NCBI RefSeq assembly: GCF_023078375.1
Contig: NZ_CP095554.1
Location: 2,344,501 to 2,408,500 of the forward strand
Length of the DNA stretch: 64,000 nucleotides
Source: Roseomonas gilardii subsp. gilardii
Lineage (GTDB): Bacteria > Pseudomonadota > Alphaproteobacteria > Acetobacterales > Acetobacteraceae
Reading direction: 5' to 3'
In this document: one piece after another, positions 11,124 to 19,377 of the stretch
Numbering within the stretch: position 1 is the stretch's first letter
Layout of the letters: each line of letters starts with the position of its first letter
Translations under genes and position numbers: made by a program
The notes under the pieces: generated by a model
Told to the model about the DNA's origin: nothing
Database searches by the model: none
What the model saw: the letters and a program-made list of their open reading frames with translations, nothing else

Positions 11124-13310
11124 TTGACCACCGCACCGAAGCGCTCCGGCGCCCCGGGGCTGATAAACCTTGCGCTGCTGGCCATGCCGCTGGCGCTGGC
11201 CCCCCGGGCCGCCATGGCCCAGGATGGCATGGTGCAGCTGCCTGAAGTCCAGGTGCAGGGGCAGCAACGGACCTCCACCGGGCCGGTGCAGGGCTATGTC
11301 GCGACACAGAGCGCCTCCGCCACCAAGACCGACACGCCGCTGATCGAAACGCCGCAATCCGTCACCGTCGTCACCCGCGACCAGATGGACGACCGCGCGG
11401 TGCGCAATGTGGAGGAGGCGCTGGCCTATGTGCCGGGCCTCGCCACCGGCTTCTCCGGCAACGACACGCGCTTCGACAGCTTCCGCCTGCGTGGCTTCGA
11501 CGCGCGGTCGAGCCAGTTCCTCGACGGGCTGCGCCTACTGCGGCAATTCGGACCGACCTCGATCGAGCAGTACGGGCTGGAGCGGATCGAGGTGATCCGC
11601 GGCCCCAACTCGGTGCTCTACGGCCAGACGCCGCCGGGCGGCATGATCAACATGATCAGCAAGCGCCCCACCGAACGCCCCTTCGGCGAGGTGAACCTGC
11701 AGGCTGGCTCCTATGACCGCTACCAGGGCAGCTTCGACCTGGGCGGGCCGCTGACCCAGGACGGGCAGTTCCTCTACCGGCTGACCGGGCTGGTGCGGCA
11801 GAGCGGGACCCAGGTCGATCACGTCGATGACGACCGGTACTTCATCGCCCCCGCCATCACCTGGCGGCCCAGCGCGGATACGGTGCTGACCCTGCTCGGG
11901 CGATTCCAGTACGACCAGGGCGGCTCGCCCATCGGCCTGCCGGCCGTGGGCACGCTGCTGCCGAACCGCAACGGCCAGATCAAGCGCAACTGGTTCGCTG
12001 GCGAGCCGGGCTTCAACAACTCCGACATCACCACCACCAGCATCGGCTGGAACTTCGAACACCGCTTCGACGATGTCTGGAGCGTGCGGCAGAACGCCCG
12101 CTACATGCACAACCGCGTGGCTTACGAAACCATGTATGTCAGCGGCCTCTCGGCCGACCAGCGGCGCCTGACGCGCGGCAGCCTGCTGCAGCGGGAAAGC
12201 TCCGACACGGTCAACCTCGACAACAGCGTCGAGGCGCGCTTCGACACCGGGCCGTTGCGGCACACGGTCCTCGCCGGCTACGACTTCCGGCAGTACTGGG
12301 GGCGCTACCAGGCCAATTTCGGCCAGACCGGGACTGTCCCGTCGCTCGACATCTTCGCCCGTAACTACGGCGCTGCGGTTCCCGACCCGCGCCTCGGCAC
12401 GGGCGCGAAGACCGACCGCAACGACGACTACGGCCAGCACGGCATCTACCTGCAGGACCAGGTCCGGCTCGACCGGCTGCTGATCACCGGCGGGCTGCGG
12501 CAGGACTGGTCCACCACCAGCCAGACCGCCCGCCGCACCGGGGTGCGCACGCGTTCCAACGACGATGCGCTGACCGGGCGGATCGCGGTGATGTACCTCT
12601 TCGACTTCGGCCTCTCGCCCTATGCGAGCTATACCACCTCCTTCGACCCCGTGATCGGCGCCACCGCGGCCCAGCGCGGCGCCACGCCGTTCAAGCCGAC
12701 CGAGGGTGAGCAGTACGAGCTCGGCGTGAAATACCAGCCGCCGGGCCGCAACAGCTTCGTCACCGCGGCGGTGTTCGAGCTGACGCAGACCAACGTGACC
12801 ACCCGCGATCCGGTCTATACCTCCTCCCAGATCCAGACAGGCGAGGTGCGCTCGCGCGGCGTGGAGCTGGAGGCGGTGGCGAGCCTGGCGGAGGGCCTCG
12901 ACCTGACCGCCTCCTACACCTACCTCGATGCCGAGATCACCAAGAGCAACACGCTGATCACCGGCACGACGCGCACCACCAGGGGCAACCGTCCGGGGCT
13001 GGTGCCGGCGCATACGGCCAATCTCTGGATGAAGTACCGCTTCGACCGGGATTCCAGGCTGGCCGGCCTCGGCCTGGGCGGCGGCGTGCGCTACATCGGC
13101 AACCTCTACGGCGAGGATGCCAACCAGTACCTCTCGCCTTCGGTGACGCTGTTCGACGCCTCGGTGAGCTACGATCTCGGCCAGTACCGGCTGTCGGTGA
13201 ACGCGAGCAACCTCTTCGACAAGGAGTATGTCTCCTCCTGCACCGGCACCTACTACTGCTACTGGGGCAATGGCCGCACGGTGATCGGCAACGTCTCCTA
13301 TCGCTGGTGA
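11124..13310 (+). CDS. TonB-dependent siderophore receptor
   Basis: 728 residues. A signal peptide (about 1-32, ending AAMAQ) precedes a plug domain with TDTPLIETPQSVTVVTRDQM and GFDARSSQFLDGLR, the pattern of FhuA/FoxA-type ferric-hydroxamate receptors, and a 22-strand barrel whose last strand ends NVSYRW, the aromatic C-terminus needed for BAM recognition. A C-terminal cysteine pair (SSCTGTYYCYW) occurs in the FhuA group. It would take up ferric siderophores across the outer membrane using TonB. The start is TTG with GGAG seven bases before. It faces the siderophore-binding protein gene tail to tail; a TonB system and an inner-membrane permease are not present. Confidence 0.93.
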   Translation: MTTAPKRSGAPGLINLALLAMPLALAPRAAMAQDGMVQLPEVQVQGQQRTSTGPVQGYVATQSASATKTDTPLIETPQSVTVVTRDQMDDRAVRNVEEALAYVPGLATGFSGNDTRFDSFRLRGFDARSSQFLDGLRLLRQFGPTSIEQYGLERIEVIRGPNSVLYGQTPPGGMINMISKRPTERPFGEVNLQAGSYDRYQGSFDLGGPLTQDGQFLYRLTGLVRQSGTQVDHVDDDRYFIAPAITWRPSADTVLTLLGRFQYDQGGSPIGLPAVGTLLPNRNGQIKRNWFAGEPGFNNSDITTTSIGWNFEHRFDDVWSVRQNARYMHNRVAYETMYVSGLSADQRRLTRGSLLQRESSDTVNLDNSVEARFDTGPLRHTVLAGYDFRQYWGRYQANFGQTGTVPSLDIFARNYGAAVPDPRLGTGAKTDRNDDYGQHGIYLQDQVRLDRLLITGGLRQDWSTTSQTARRTGVRTRSNDDALTGRIAVMYLFDFGLSPYASYTTSFDPVIGATAAQRGATPFKPTEGEQYELGVKYQPPGRNSFVTAAVFELTQTNVTTRDPVYTSSQIQTGEVRSRGVELEAVASLAEGLDLTASYTYLDAEITKSNTLITGTTRTTRGNRPGLVPAHTANLWMKYRFDRDSRLAGLGLGGGVRYIGNLYGEDANQYLSPSVTLFDASVSYDLGQYRLSVNASNLFDKEYVSSCTGTYYCYWGNGRTVIGNVSYRW

Positions 13311-13316
13311 GAAGCG

Positions 13317-13344
13317 GGCCGGGGAGCCACCGGGTCCCCCGGCC
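13317..13344. terminator. Hairpin between convergent receptor and binding-protein genes
   Basis: An 8-bp GC stem (GGCCGGGG at 13317-13324 with CCCCGGCC at 13337-13344) sits in the 36-bp gap between two stop codons. There is no U-run on either side, so it may act with Rho or simply protect both transcript ends. Confidence 0.4.
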
Positions 13345-13346
13345 GC

Positions 13347-14489
13347 CTATCCGGGGCCGACCCAGTAGGTCCCCTGGAAGGGTACGGCGGCGAAGCGGCG
13401 GTTGATCTCCGCCAGCGTTGCCTCCGGGTCGAGATCCGCGAAGAGGTCGGGCCGCAGCCAGCGCGCCATCGCCTCCAGCGCGGCGATCCCGACCGGGCTG
13501 CCGAAGACCGGGTTCCACAACCCATAGACGCGCTTGTCCCGCGTGGCGGGCAGGGCCACGAATTCCGGCGAGGCCATCAGCGCCTCCAGCGAGGCTCTTG
13601 CCTCGGCCAGCGTGACGCCGGTGCCGACGCGCAGGCCCTGCTGGTCCTCGTCATGGCGGTTGCCGGTGTTCACGACGATCCCCGGCGCCACGGCGAGAAG
13701 CTGCTCCAGGTTGATCTCGCCGCCGCGCGGGCCGGGCAGCAGGCCATCGGACAGGTTCCGCACGCCCACCAGCGAGAGCATCTGTCCCGTGCCGTCATTC
13801 CCCGCCACCCAGCAGCAGGGACGCCGCCCGGCGAAGGCATTCATGATCACCCCTGGCCTCGGGCCGGCATGCGCGGCGACACGCTCGCGGATGCGCGCCA
13901 GCCGCTCCTCCTGGAAGCCGATCACCGCCTCGGCCCGTTCCTCGCAACCCAGCGCCCGGCCCAGCAGGCGGGTGCTCGGGATGCCGTTGCTGAGCGGCCG
14001 CTGGAAGTTGTCGATGAAGACAACCGGAATGCCGGCGGAGGCGAGGTGCTCGACATTCTGCCGCGTCTCGGCCGAACCGAGCTGCCATGTGCTGAGGATC
14101 ACCAGATCCGGCCGCAGCGCCAGCGCCCGCTCCACCGAAAGGCCCTGTCCCACCGCGCTGGTGAGTTCCGGCACCTGGCTCATCGCCGGGAAGCGGCGGC
14201 GGAAGGCCTGGTCGCTGCCCTGATCGTGCTGCTTCAGGTCGCCGCCCATGCCGACCAGCAGGGAGACCGGGTCGGGCAGCAGCACCGACAGGGTCAGGAG
14301 CTGGAAGTTCTCGGCCAGCAGGATCGCCTGGGGCTGTCGCGGAAGCGTCACCTCGCGCCCCGCCAGATCCGTGACCCGGCGTGGCCATCCGCCATCCTTC
14401 CGCTCCTGGGCGCTCGCGGCCGGAGCGAGCCAGGGCAGAAGCGGCAACAGAGGCAAGGCGAGGCGGAGGCGGGACGGAACGAGGGCCAA
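13347..14489 (-). CDS. Iron-siderophore ABC transporter substrate-binding protein
   Basis: 380 residues. A TTG start at 14489 is preceded by GGAGG eight bases upstream and opens an excellent signal peptide (LPLLPLLPWLAPAASAQ); a longer frame up to 14573 would run through the inverted repeats of the leader. The mature protein has the class III periplasmic binding-protein fold: RRVTDLAGREVTLP at the N-terminus, ALRPDLVILSTWQ in lobe one, VFIDNF, and a long connecting helix. This is the FhuD/FepB-like family that collects ferric siderophores in the periplasm. It is convergent with the TonB receptor gene, which supports the substrate assignment. No permease or ATPase follows. Confidence 0.88.
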   Translation of the reverse strand: MALVPSRLRLALPLLPLLPWLAPAASAQERKDGGWPRRVTDLAGREVTLPRQPQAILLAENFQLLTLSVLLPDPVSLLVGMGGDLKQHDQGSDQAFRRRFPAMSQVPELTSAVGQGLSVERALALRPDLVILSTWQLGSAETRQNVEHLASAGIPVVFIDNFQRPLSNGIPSTRLLGRALGCEERAEAVIGFQEERLARIRERVAAHAGPRPGVIMNAFAGRRPCCWVAGNDGTGQMLSLVGVRNLSDGLLPGPRGGEINLEQLLAVAPGIVVNTGNRHDEDQQGLRVGTGVTLAEARASLEALMASPEFVALPATRDKRVYGLWNPVFGSPVGIAALEAMARWLRPDLFADLDPEATLAEINRRFAAVPFQGTYWVGPG

Positions 14490-14511
14490 GGGCAGGGCCT
14501 CCTGGAAGCGA

Positions 14512-14570
14512 GAACGGCTCGCAATAAAGGGCGCCCGGCCCGCAGTACAAGCCGTTCGCCCTTTATTGCG
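14512..14570 (-). repeat. Interleaved inverted repeats in the leader of the siderophore-binding protein gene
   Basis: Two pairs of inverted repeats alternate. Arm A (GAACGGCT, 14512-14519) pairs with A-prime (AGCCGTTC, 14550-14557), and arm B (CGCAATAAAGGGCG, 14520-14533) pairs with B-prime (14557-14570), giving the order A-B-A'-B' with a 16-base spacer. The B pair is a perfect 14-bp stem. In the minus-strand transcript the last arm ends some 20 bases before the TTG start, just upstream of the ribosome site. The two stems overlap in space, so both cannot form as simple hairpins; alternative structures or a double protein-binding site are possible. Confidence 0.75.
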
Positions 14571-14575
14571 CACCG

Positions 14576-15556
14576 CTACTCGCTCCGGCGCGGGCGCTCC
14601 ATCAGCCGCCCGACCGCCTGGGCCACGCTGAGCCGCCCTTCCAGCACGGCGGCGACGGTGGCACTGACCGGCATCTCCACCCCGGCCGCCTCGGCCCGGG
14701 CGAGCAGGGCAGGGGCGGTGGCGGCCCCCTCCGCGACGCCACGGCTGTCCGCCAGCGCCTTGGCCGGGCTGAGCCCGCGCCCCAGCGCATGCCCCAGGGC
14801 GAAGTTGCGGCTGCTCGGCCCGGTGCAGGTCAGCAGCAGATCCCCCAGCCCCGACAGCCCGGCGGCGGTCTCGGCCTTCCCGCCCAGCGCCACCACGAGG
14901 CGGGAGATCTCGGCCAGGGTGCGCGTGACCAGCGCGGCGCGGGCGTTCTCGCCCAGCCCGGCTCCCATGGCGGCCCCGGCGGCGATGGCCGCGACATTCT
15001 TGGCCGCGCCGCAGAGCTGCACGCCGAGCACGTCCTCGCCCTCGTAGAGACGGAAGGCGGAGGTGGCGAGGCGGGCGCAGGCGGCGGCGCGCAGCACCGG
15101 ATCGCTGCTGGCCAGCACGGCGGCGGCGGGCAGGCCGGCCGCCACCTCATGCGCGAAATTCGGCCCGGACAGCACGGCCGTGGGCAGGCCCGGCCGCAGT
15201 TCCGCCAGGACCTCCAGCGGCAGCAGCCGCGAGGCGCTCTCCACCCCCTTGGCCACCGCCACCACCGGCGGCAGGTCCGGCATGGCGGCGACGGCGGCGC
15301 GCAGCGGCTGCATCGGCACGGCCAGCACGGCGAGGCTCGCCCCCGCCAGCGCCTCGGCGGCATCGGCGGTCACGTCCAGCCCCTCCAGCACCGCATCCGG
15401 CAGGCGCGGGTTCCGCCGCGCCCCGCGCATCGCCGCCGCCTTGTCCGGGTCGCGTGCCCAGAGCGTCACCCGGTTGCCCGCCCGCACCGCCTGAAGCGCC
15501 AGGGCCGTGCCCCAGGCCCCGGCGCCCATCACGGCCAACCTGTTCGCCTCACTCAT
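14576..15556 (-). CDS. gpsA: Glycerol-3-phosphate dehydrogenase [NAD(P)+]
   Basis: 326 residues. It reduces dihydroxyacetone phosphate to sn-glycerol 3-phosphate for phospholipid synthesis in the cytosol. The N-terminal Rossmann motif is GAGAWGTALA, followed by WARDPDKA. The family motifs VAKGVE, LSGPNFAHEVA and the catalytic lysine region CGAAKNVAAIAAG are all present, as are the substrate-binding GLGDLLLTCT and SRNFALG segments. The start ATG lies 8 bases inside the end of rlmJ, so it is the last gene of the tsaD-rlmJ-gpsA operon. Confidence 0.96.
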   Translation of the reverse strand: MSEANRLAVMGAGAWGTALALQAVRAGNRVTLWARDPDKAAAMRGARRNPRLPDAVLEGLDVTADAAEALAGASLAVLAVPMQPLRAAVAAMPDLPPVVAVAKGVESASRLLPLEVLAELRPGLPTAVLSGPNFAHEVAAGLPAAAVLASSDPVLRAAACARLATSAFRLYEGEDVLGVQLCGAAKNVAAIAAGAAMGAGLGENARAALVTRTLAEISRLVVALGGKAETAAGLSGLGDLLLTCTGPSSRNFALGHALGRGLSPAKALADSRGVAEGAATAPALLARAEAAGVEMPVSATVAAVLEGRLSVAQAVGRLMERPRRSE

Positions 15557-16388
15557 CGCTCAGCCTCGTCACGGCGCAGCCCTGGCCCAGCTCACCCCGG
15601 CCCAGATGCTCCAGCAGGGCGCGCAGGATATCGCCGGCCACGGTCTCGAAACTTCCCTCCGGCACCCAGGGGCCGTTGCAGACCACCAGCCCGCAGCCGT
15701 TGAGCCGCGTCGGGTCGGTGGGTTCGCGCAGCCAGAGCTCGCAGGCCAGCAGGTCCCGCACCCCGGAGGCGCGGAGCCTGTCGTGGAAGTCGCGCACCGG
15801 GGCGCGGTGCTTCACCGGATACCAGGCCGCCTGGATGCAGCCGCGGAAGCGCCCCGAGACGGCGGTGATCGTGTCGGCGAGGCGGCCGAACTCGCCCTCC
15901 TGCTCGAAGGGCGGGTCCATCAGCAGCAGCCCGCGCTTTTCCGGGAAGGGGGTGAGGGCGGTGGCGGCCTCCCAGCCATCGCGCGCATGCACCGCCACGC
16001 GCCGGTCGCGGCCGATCCGGGTCCGCAACTCCTCCTGGTCCTCCGGATGCAGCTCGCAGAGCACCAGCCGGTCCTGCTCGCGCAGCATCGCCTGGCTCAG
16101 CGCCGGGCTGCCGGGATAGAGCGGCGGCCAGCCGAAGCTCCGCACCATGGAGAGCCAGGGGGCGAGCGGCCCCTCCGCGATCCCCTCCAGCCGCCCGATC
16201 CCGGCCCGCCATTCCCCGGTGCGCTCGGCCCTTTCCTCGCGCAGGTCATAGGCGCCGATCCCGGCATGGGTGTCGAGCACGCGGAAGGGCGCCGGCTTGC
16301 GCCGCAGGGCGGCGAGGATGTGGTGCTGCAGGACGTGCTTCACGCAATCGGCGAAGTTCCCGGCATGGTAGGCGTGACGGTAGTTCAT
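15549..16388 (-). CDS. rlmJ: 23S rRNA (adenine(2030)-N6)-methyltransferase RlmJ
   Basis: 279 residues. It opens with MNYRHAYHAGNFADCVKH, the hallmark N-terminus of RlmJ, which also supports the start. The SAM site is the VLDTHAGIGAYDL segment (about 37-49), and the amino-methyltransferase catalytic motif is D-P-P-F in LLLMDPPFE. It methylates A2030 of 23S rRNA. The start overlaps the tsaD stop (ATGA), and the gpsA start overlaps its own end, so translation of the three genes is coupled. Confidence 0.95.
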   Translation of the reverse strand: MNYRHAYHAGNFADCVKHVLQHHILAALRRKPAPFRVLDTHAGIGAYDLREERAERTGEWRAGIGRLEGIAEGPLAPWLSMVRSFGWPPLYPGSPALSQAMLREQDRLVLCELHPEDQEELRTRIGRDRRVAVHARDGWEAATALTPFPEKRGLLLMDPPFEQEGEFGRLADTITAVSGRFRGCIQAAWYPVKHRAPVRDFHDRLRASGVRDLLACELWLREPTDPTRLNGCGLVVCNGPWVPEGSFETVAGDILRALLEHLGRGELGQGCAVTRLSDE

Positions 16389-17446
16389 GCGGCCTGCTCC
16401 GCCGCCAGCTCCGCCAGTGGCCAGCGCGGGCGCGGCGCGTGTTCCACCGGGTCGGTGAGGCCGGCGCGCAGCCGCTCGATCCCGGCCCAGGCCACCATCA
16501 CCGCATTGTCCGTGCAGAGGCGGATGGGCGGGGCGATCAGCGGCAGCCCGGCCCGTTCCGCCACGCCGCGCAGCGCCTCCCGCACCCCGCCATTGGCGGC
16601 CACACCGCCGGACACCACCAGCGCCGTGGCGCCGCGCATCATGCCGAGGGCGTTGCGCGCGCGGTCGGCCATCACGGCGGCGACGCTGGCCTGGAAGGCG
16701 GCGGCGATGTCGGCCTTCCCGGCCTCGTCGGCCAGCCGGCCTACCGCCTGCGCCACGGCGGTCTTGAGGCCGGAGAAGGAGAAGTCGCAGCCCGGCCGCC
16801 CCAGCATCGGGCGGGGCAGGGGGATGCGCTTCGGGTCCCCCGAACCCGCCAGCCGTTCCAGATGCGGCCCGCCAGGCCAGGGCAGGCCGAGCAGCTTGGC
16901 GGATTTGTCGAAGGCCTCGCCCACCGCGTCGTCCAGGGTCGAGCCGAGGCGGCGGTAGCGGCCCAGCCCCTCCACCGCCACGCACTGGCAATGCCCGCCG
17001 GAGAGCAGCAGCAGCAGATAGGGGAAGGCCGGCGCCTCGGGCAGCAATCCATCTTCCACGAGCTGGGGCAGGCGCGGCGTCAGCGCATGCGCCTCCAGGT
17101 GGTTCACCGCCACGAAGGGCAGGTCCTGCGCCAGCGCCATGCCCTTGCCGAAGCTGGCGCCCACGATCAGCCCGCCGATCAGCCCGGGGCCGGAGGTGGC
17201 GGCGATGCCGCCCAGCTCCGACGGGGCGATCCCGGCCTCCTCGAAGACCTGGGCGGCGAGGCGCGGCATGTGGTGCAGATGCGCCCGCGCCGCGACCTCC
17301 GGCACCACGCCGCCGAAGCGCGCATGCTCCGCCACCTGGCTCAGCAGTGCCTCCGCCAGCACGCGCCCGTCCGGGGCCAGCAGGGCCGCCGCCGTCTCGT
17401 CGCAACTGCTCTCCAGGCCCAGGACAGGCCCCTTGAGTTCCATCAT
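16385..17446 (-). CDS. tsaD: tRNA N6-adenosine threonylcarbamoyltransferase TsaD
   Basis: 353 residues. It transfers the threonylcarbamoyl group from TC-AMP to A37 of ANN-decoding tRNAs, working with TsaB and TsaE. The N-terminal LGLESSCDETA is the ASKHA phosphate-1 motif, the iron/zinc ligands are H116 and H120 (NHLEAH) and a later aspartate in LCTDNAVM, and the SGGH and SGGVAANG nucleotide motifs are intact. It is the first gene of the minus-strand operon and diverges from hemC across a 150-bp spacer, a common alphaproteobacterial arrangement. Confidence 0.97.
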   Translation of the reverse strand: MMELKGPVLGLESSCDETAAALLAPDGRVLAEALLSQVAEHARFGGVVPEVAARAHLHHMPRLAAQVFEEAGIAPSELGGIAATSGPGLIGGLIVGASFGKGMALAQDLPFVAVNHLEAHALTPRLPQLVEDGLLPEAPAFPYLLLLLSGGHCQCVAVEGLGRYRRLGSTLDDAVGEAFDKSAKLLGLPWPGGPHLERLAGSGDPKRIPLPRPMLGRPGCDFSFSGLKTAVAQAVGRLADEAGKADIAAAFQASVAAVMADRARNALGMMRGATALVVSGGVAANGGVREALRGVAERAGLPLIAPPIRLCTDNAVMVAWAGIERLRAGLTDPVEHAPRPRWPLAELAAEQAA

Positions 17447-17522
17447 GCCATCCTCTCGGCCGGCGCGGGCCTCGCCCGCCTTCCGCCTTCCTCAGCCACC
17501 AGCCCCGGCCCGTGGGAGGGTG

Positions 17523-17539
17523 TGGGACATTCTGTCCCA
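17523..17539. promoter_or_regulatory. Palindromic site between tsaD and hemC
   Basis: TGGGACA-TTC-TGTCCCA is a perfect 7-bp dyad with a 3-base centre; the flanking GGTG and CACACC extend it imperfectly. It lies in the divergent promoter spacer, 58 bases before the hemC start and 77 bases from tsaD. It looks like an operator for a dimeric regulator, but no regulator is identified. Confidence 0.45.
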
Positions 17540-17596
17540 GTCACACCCGCAACAAGCCCGCTTCCACGGAGGGCAGGGCGGTTCTATGACGCGCCG

Positions 17597-18631
17597 ATGC
17601 TTCCTGCCCACCCCGCAGCACCCGGGATCAAGCCCGGCGTCTTCTCCTCCGAGGCCAGACCGCGCGTGCAGCCGCATGCGGGGCGGAACCTGCCGCTGCG
17701 CGTCGGCACGCGGGGCTCGCCCCTGGCGCTGTGGCAGACGCGGCATTTCCTGCAGAAGATCCTGCATTTCTGCCCGGTTCTGCGCATGGCCGAGGCTTTC
17801 GACGAGCATGTGATCGCCACCTCGGGCGACAAGATCCAGGACCGGCGCCTCGCCGATATCGGGGGCAAGGGGCTTTTCGCCAAGGAGATCCACGAGGCGC
17901 TGCTGGACGGGCGGATCGACTTCGCCGTGCACAGCCTCAAGGACCTGGAGACGGAGATGCCGCCGGGCATCGTCCTCGCCTGCACCCTGAAGCGCGAGGA
18001 TGCGCGGGACGTGCTGATCCCCGGCCCCGGTTGCGGCGCGCTCGATCCGACGGACCCGCTGGGCTCGCTGCCGGCGGGCATCCTGCTCGGCACGGCCAGC
18101 CTGCGGCGGCAGAGCCAGGTGCTGCATGCGCGGCCGGACCTGCGGGTGACGATGATCCGCGGCAACGTCCAGTCGCGCCTCGGCAAGCTCGCCGCGGGCG
18201 AGGTGGATGCCACGATGCTGGCCCTGGCGGGGCTGAAGCGGCTGGAGATCGTCCCCGAGGGCATGGTGATCCTGGACCCGGAGGCCATGGTGCCCGCCGC
18301 CGGCCAGGGAATCGTCGGCGTGACGGTGCGCGAGGGCGATACGGAGCTGCGCCAGCTCCTCGCCGCCATCGAGAACCCGGAGGCCCGCGCCGTGTCCCGG
18401 GCCGAGCGCGCGCTGCTCTCGGCGCTCGACGGTTCCTGCCGCACCCCGATCGGCGGCCATGCCAAGCTGCTGCCGGATGGGCAGTTGCGCCTGACCGGGC
18501 TGGTGGCGCGGCCGGACGGCTCCTTCCTGCTCAAGCGCACCGTGCATGGCCAGGCCCGGGATGCCGAGCGGCTTGGCGACGCGCTGGGGCAGGAATTGCG
18601 GCTGGACAGCCCGGCCGACCTCTTCACCTGA
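17597..18631 (+). CDS. hemC: Porphobilinogen deaminase (hydroxymethylbilane synthase)
   Basis: 344 residues, about 30 longer than usual at the N-terminus; the core starts at PLRVGTRGSPLALWQT, so a GTG at 17666 is a real alternative start. It polymerises four porphobilinogens into hydroxymethylbilane, using a dipyrromethane cofactor attached to C281 in LDGSCRTPIG. Other family motifs are GDKIQDRRLADIGGKGLF, VHSLKDLE and the arginines of TASLRRQSQ and IRGNVQSRL. The hemD frame follows directly, so hemC-hemD-mitofilin-like-hemY form one operon. Confidence 0.96.
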   Translation: MLPAHPAAPGIKPGVFSSEARPRVQPHAGRNLPLRVGTRGSPLALWQTRHFLQKILHFCPVLRMAEAFDEHVIATSGDKIQDRRLADIGGKGLFAKEIHEALLDGRIDFAVHSLKDLETEMPPGIVLACTLKREDARDVLIPGPGCGALDPTDPLGSLPAGILLGTASLRRQSQVLHARPDLRVTMIRGNVQSRLGKLAAGEVDATMLALAGLKRLEIVPEGMVILDPEAMVPAAGQGIVGVTVREGDTELRQLLAAIENPEARAVSRAERALLSALDGSCRTPIGGHAKLLPDGQLRLTGLVARPDGSFLLKRTVHGQARDAERLGDALGQELRLDSPADLFT

Positions 18632-18669
18632 ACGGCGCCGCGGAAGCCGGGAAGGCGCCCGGCTGCCTC

Positions 18670-19377
18670 GTGACGCGGCCGGAGCCCGGGGCGGCCGAGA
18701 CCGCCATCCGCGTCGCCGCCCTCGGCTGGCATCCCGTCCTGGCGCCTGCCCTGGTGCTGGAACCCCGCCCCGTGCCGCTGCCGGCGGCCCAGGCCCTGCT
18801 GCTGACCAGCCGCGCCGCCGCCCGTGCCCTGGCGGGCCGCTTTCCCGATCTGCCGGTGCTGGCCGTGGGCGAGGCCACGGCGGCGGAGGCGCGCCGGGCC
18901 GGCGCCACCCGCCTTCACGCGGCAACGGGCGATGCCCGGAGCCTCGCGGATCTCGCCACCACCGTGCTGGAGCCAAGGGAGGGACCACTCCTGCTGGTGG
19001 CGGGGCGTGGCTATGCGCTTGATCTGGCCGAAATATTGCGGTGGAGGGGATTCCGCGTGCGGCGCCGGGTGGTCTATGACGCCCACCCCGCAAGGCACCT
19101 GCCGGAGGAGGCGCTGCTGGCGCTTCGGGCGGGGAAGATCGGCTCGGCCCTGTTCTTCTCGCCACGCTCCGCGGAGGTTACGCTGTCACTGATGCGGGAC
19201 GCGGGCCTGGCCGCGGCGGCAACAACCGTCGAAGCCCTCGCGTTGAGCGCGCGTGTCGCGACGACGCTCCGGGGCCTCCCCTGGCGCGCCGTCCGCGTCG
19301 CGTCCGATCTGAACCAGAATGCCTTGTTGGCCCTGTTGGGTCCGGCAGGCCAAACAGGAGAGCCGCCGCCCTCATGA
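18670..19377 (+). CDS. hemD: Uroporphyrinogen-III synthase
   Basis: 235 residues from GTG 18670. It closes hydroxymethylbilane with ring-D inversion to give uroporphyrinogen III. Family signs are the N-terminal TRPEPGAAETA, LLTSRAAARALAG, AVGEATAAEARRAG and FFSPRSAEVTLSLM. The first beta strand (CLVTRPE) would be partly cut with this start. The only upstream in-frame candidate is a CTG at 18628 that overlaps the hemC stop (CTGA), so initiation at a rare CTG by coupling is possible. The stop overlaps the next start (ATGA). Confidence 0.9.
   Translation: MTRPEPGAAETAIRVAALGWHPVLAPALVLEPRPVPLPAAQALLLTSRAAARALAGRFPDLPVLAVGEATAAEARRAGATRLHAATGDARSLADLATTVLEPREGPLLLVAGRGYALDLAEILRWRGFRVRRRVVYDAHPARHLPEEALLALRAGKIGSALFFSPRSAEVTLSLMRDAGLAAAATTVEALALSARVATTLRGLPWRAVRVASDLNQNALLALLGPAGQTGEPPPS

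Noticed and set aside
13317-13344. A small RNA in the 36-bp convergent gap
   Set aside because: Too short; the hairpin is explained as a transcript end for two convergent genes.
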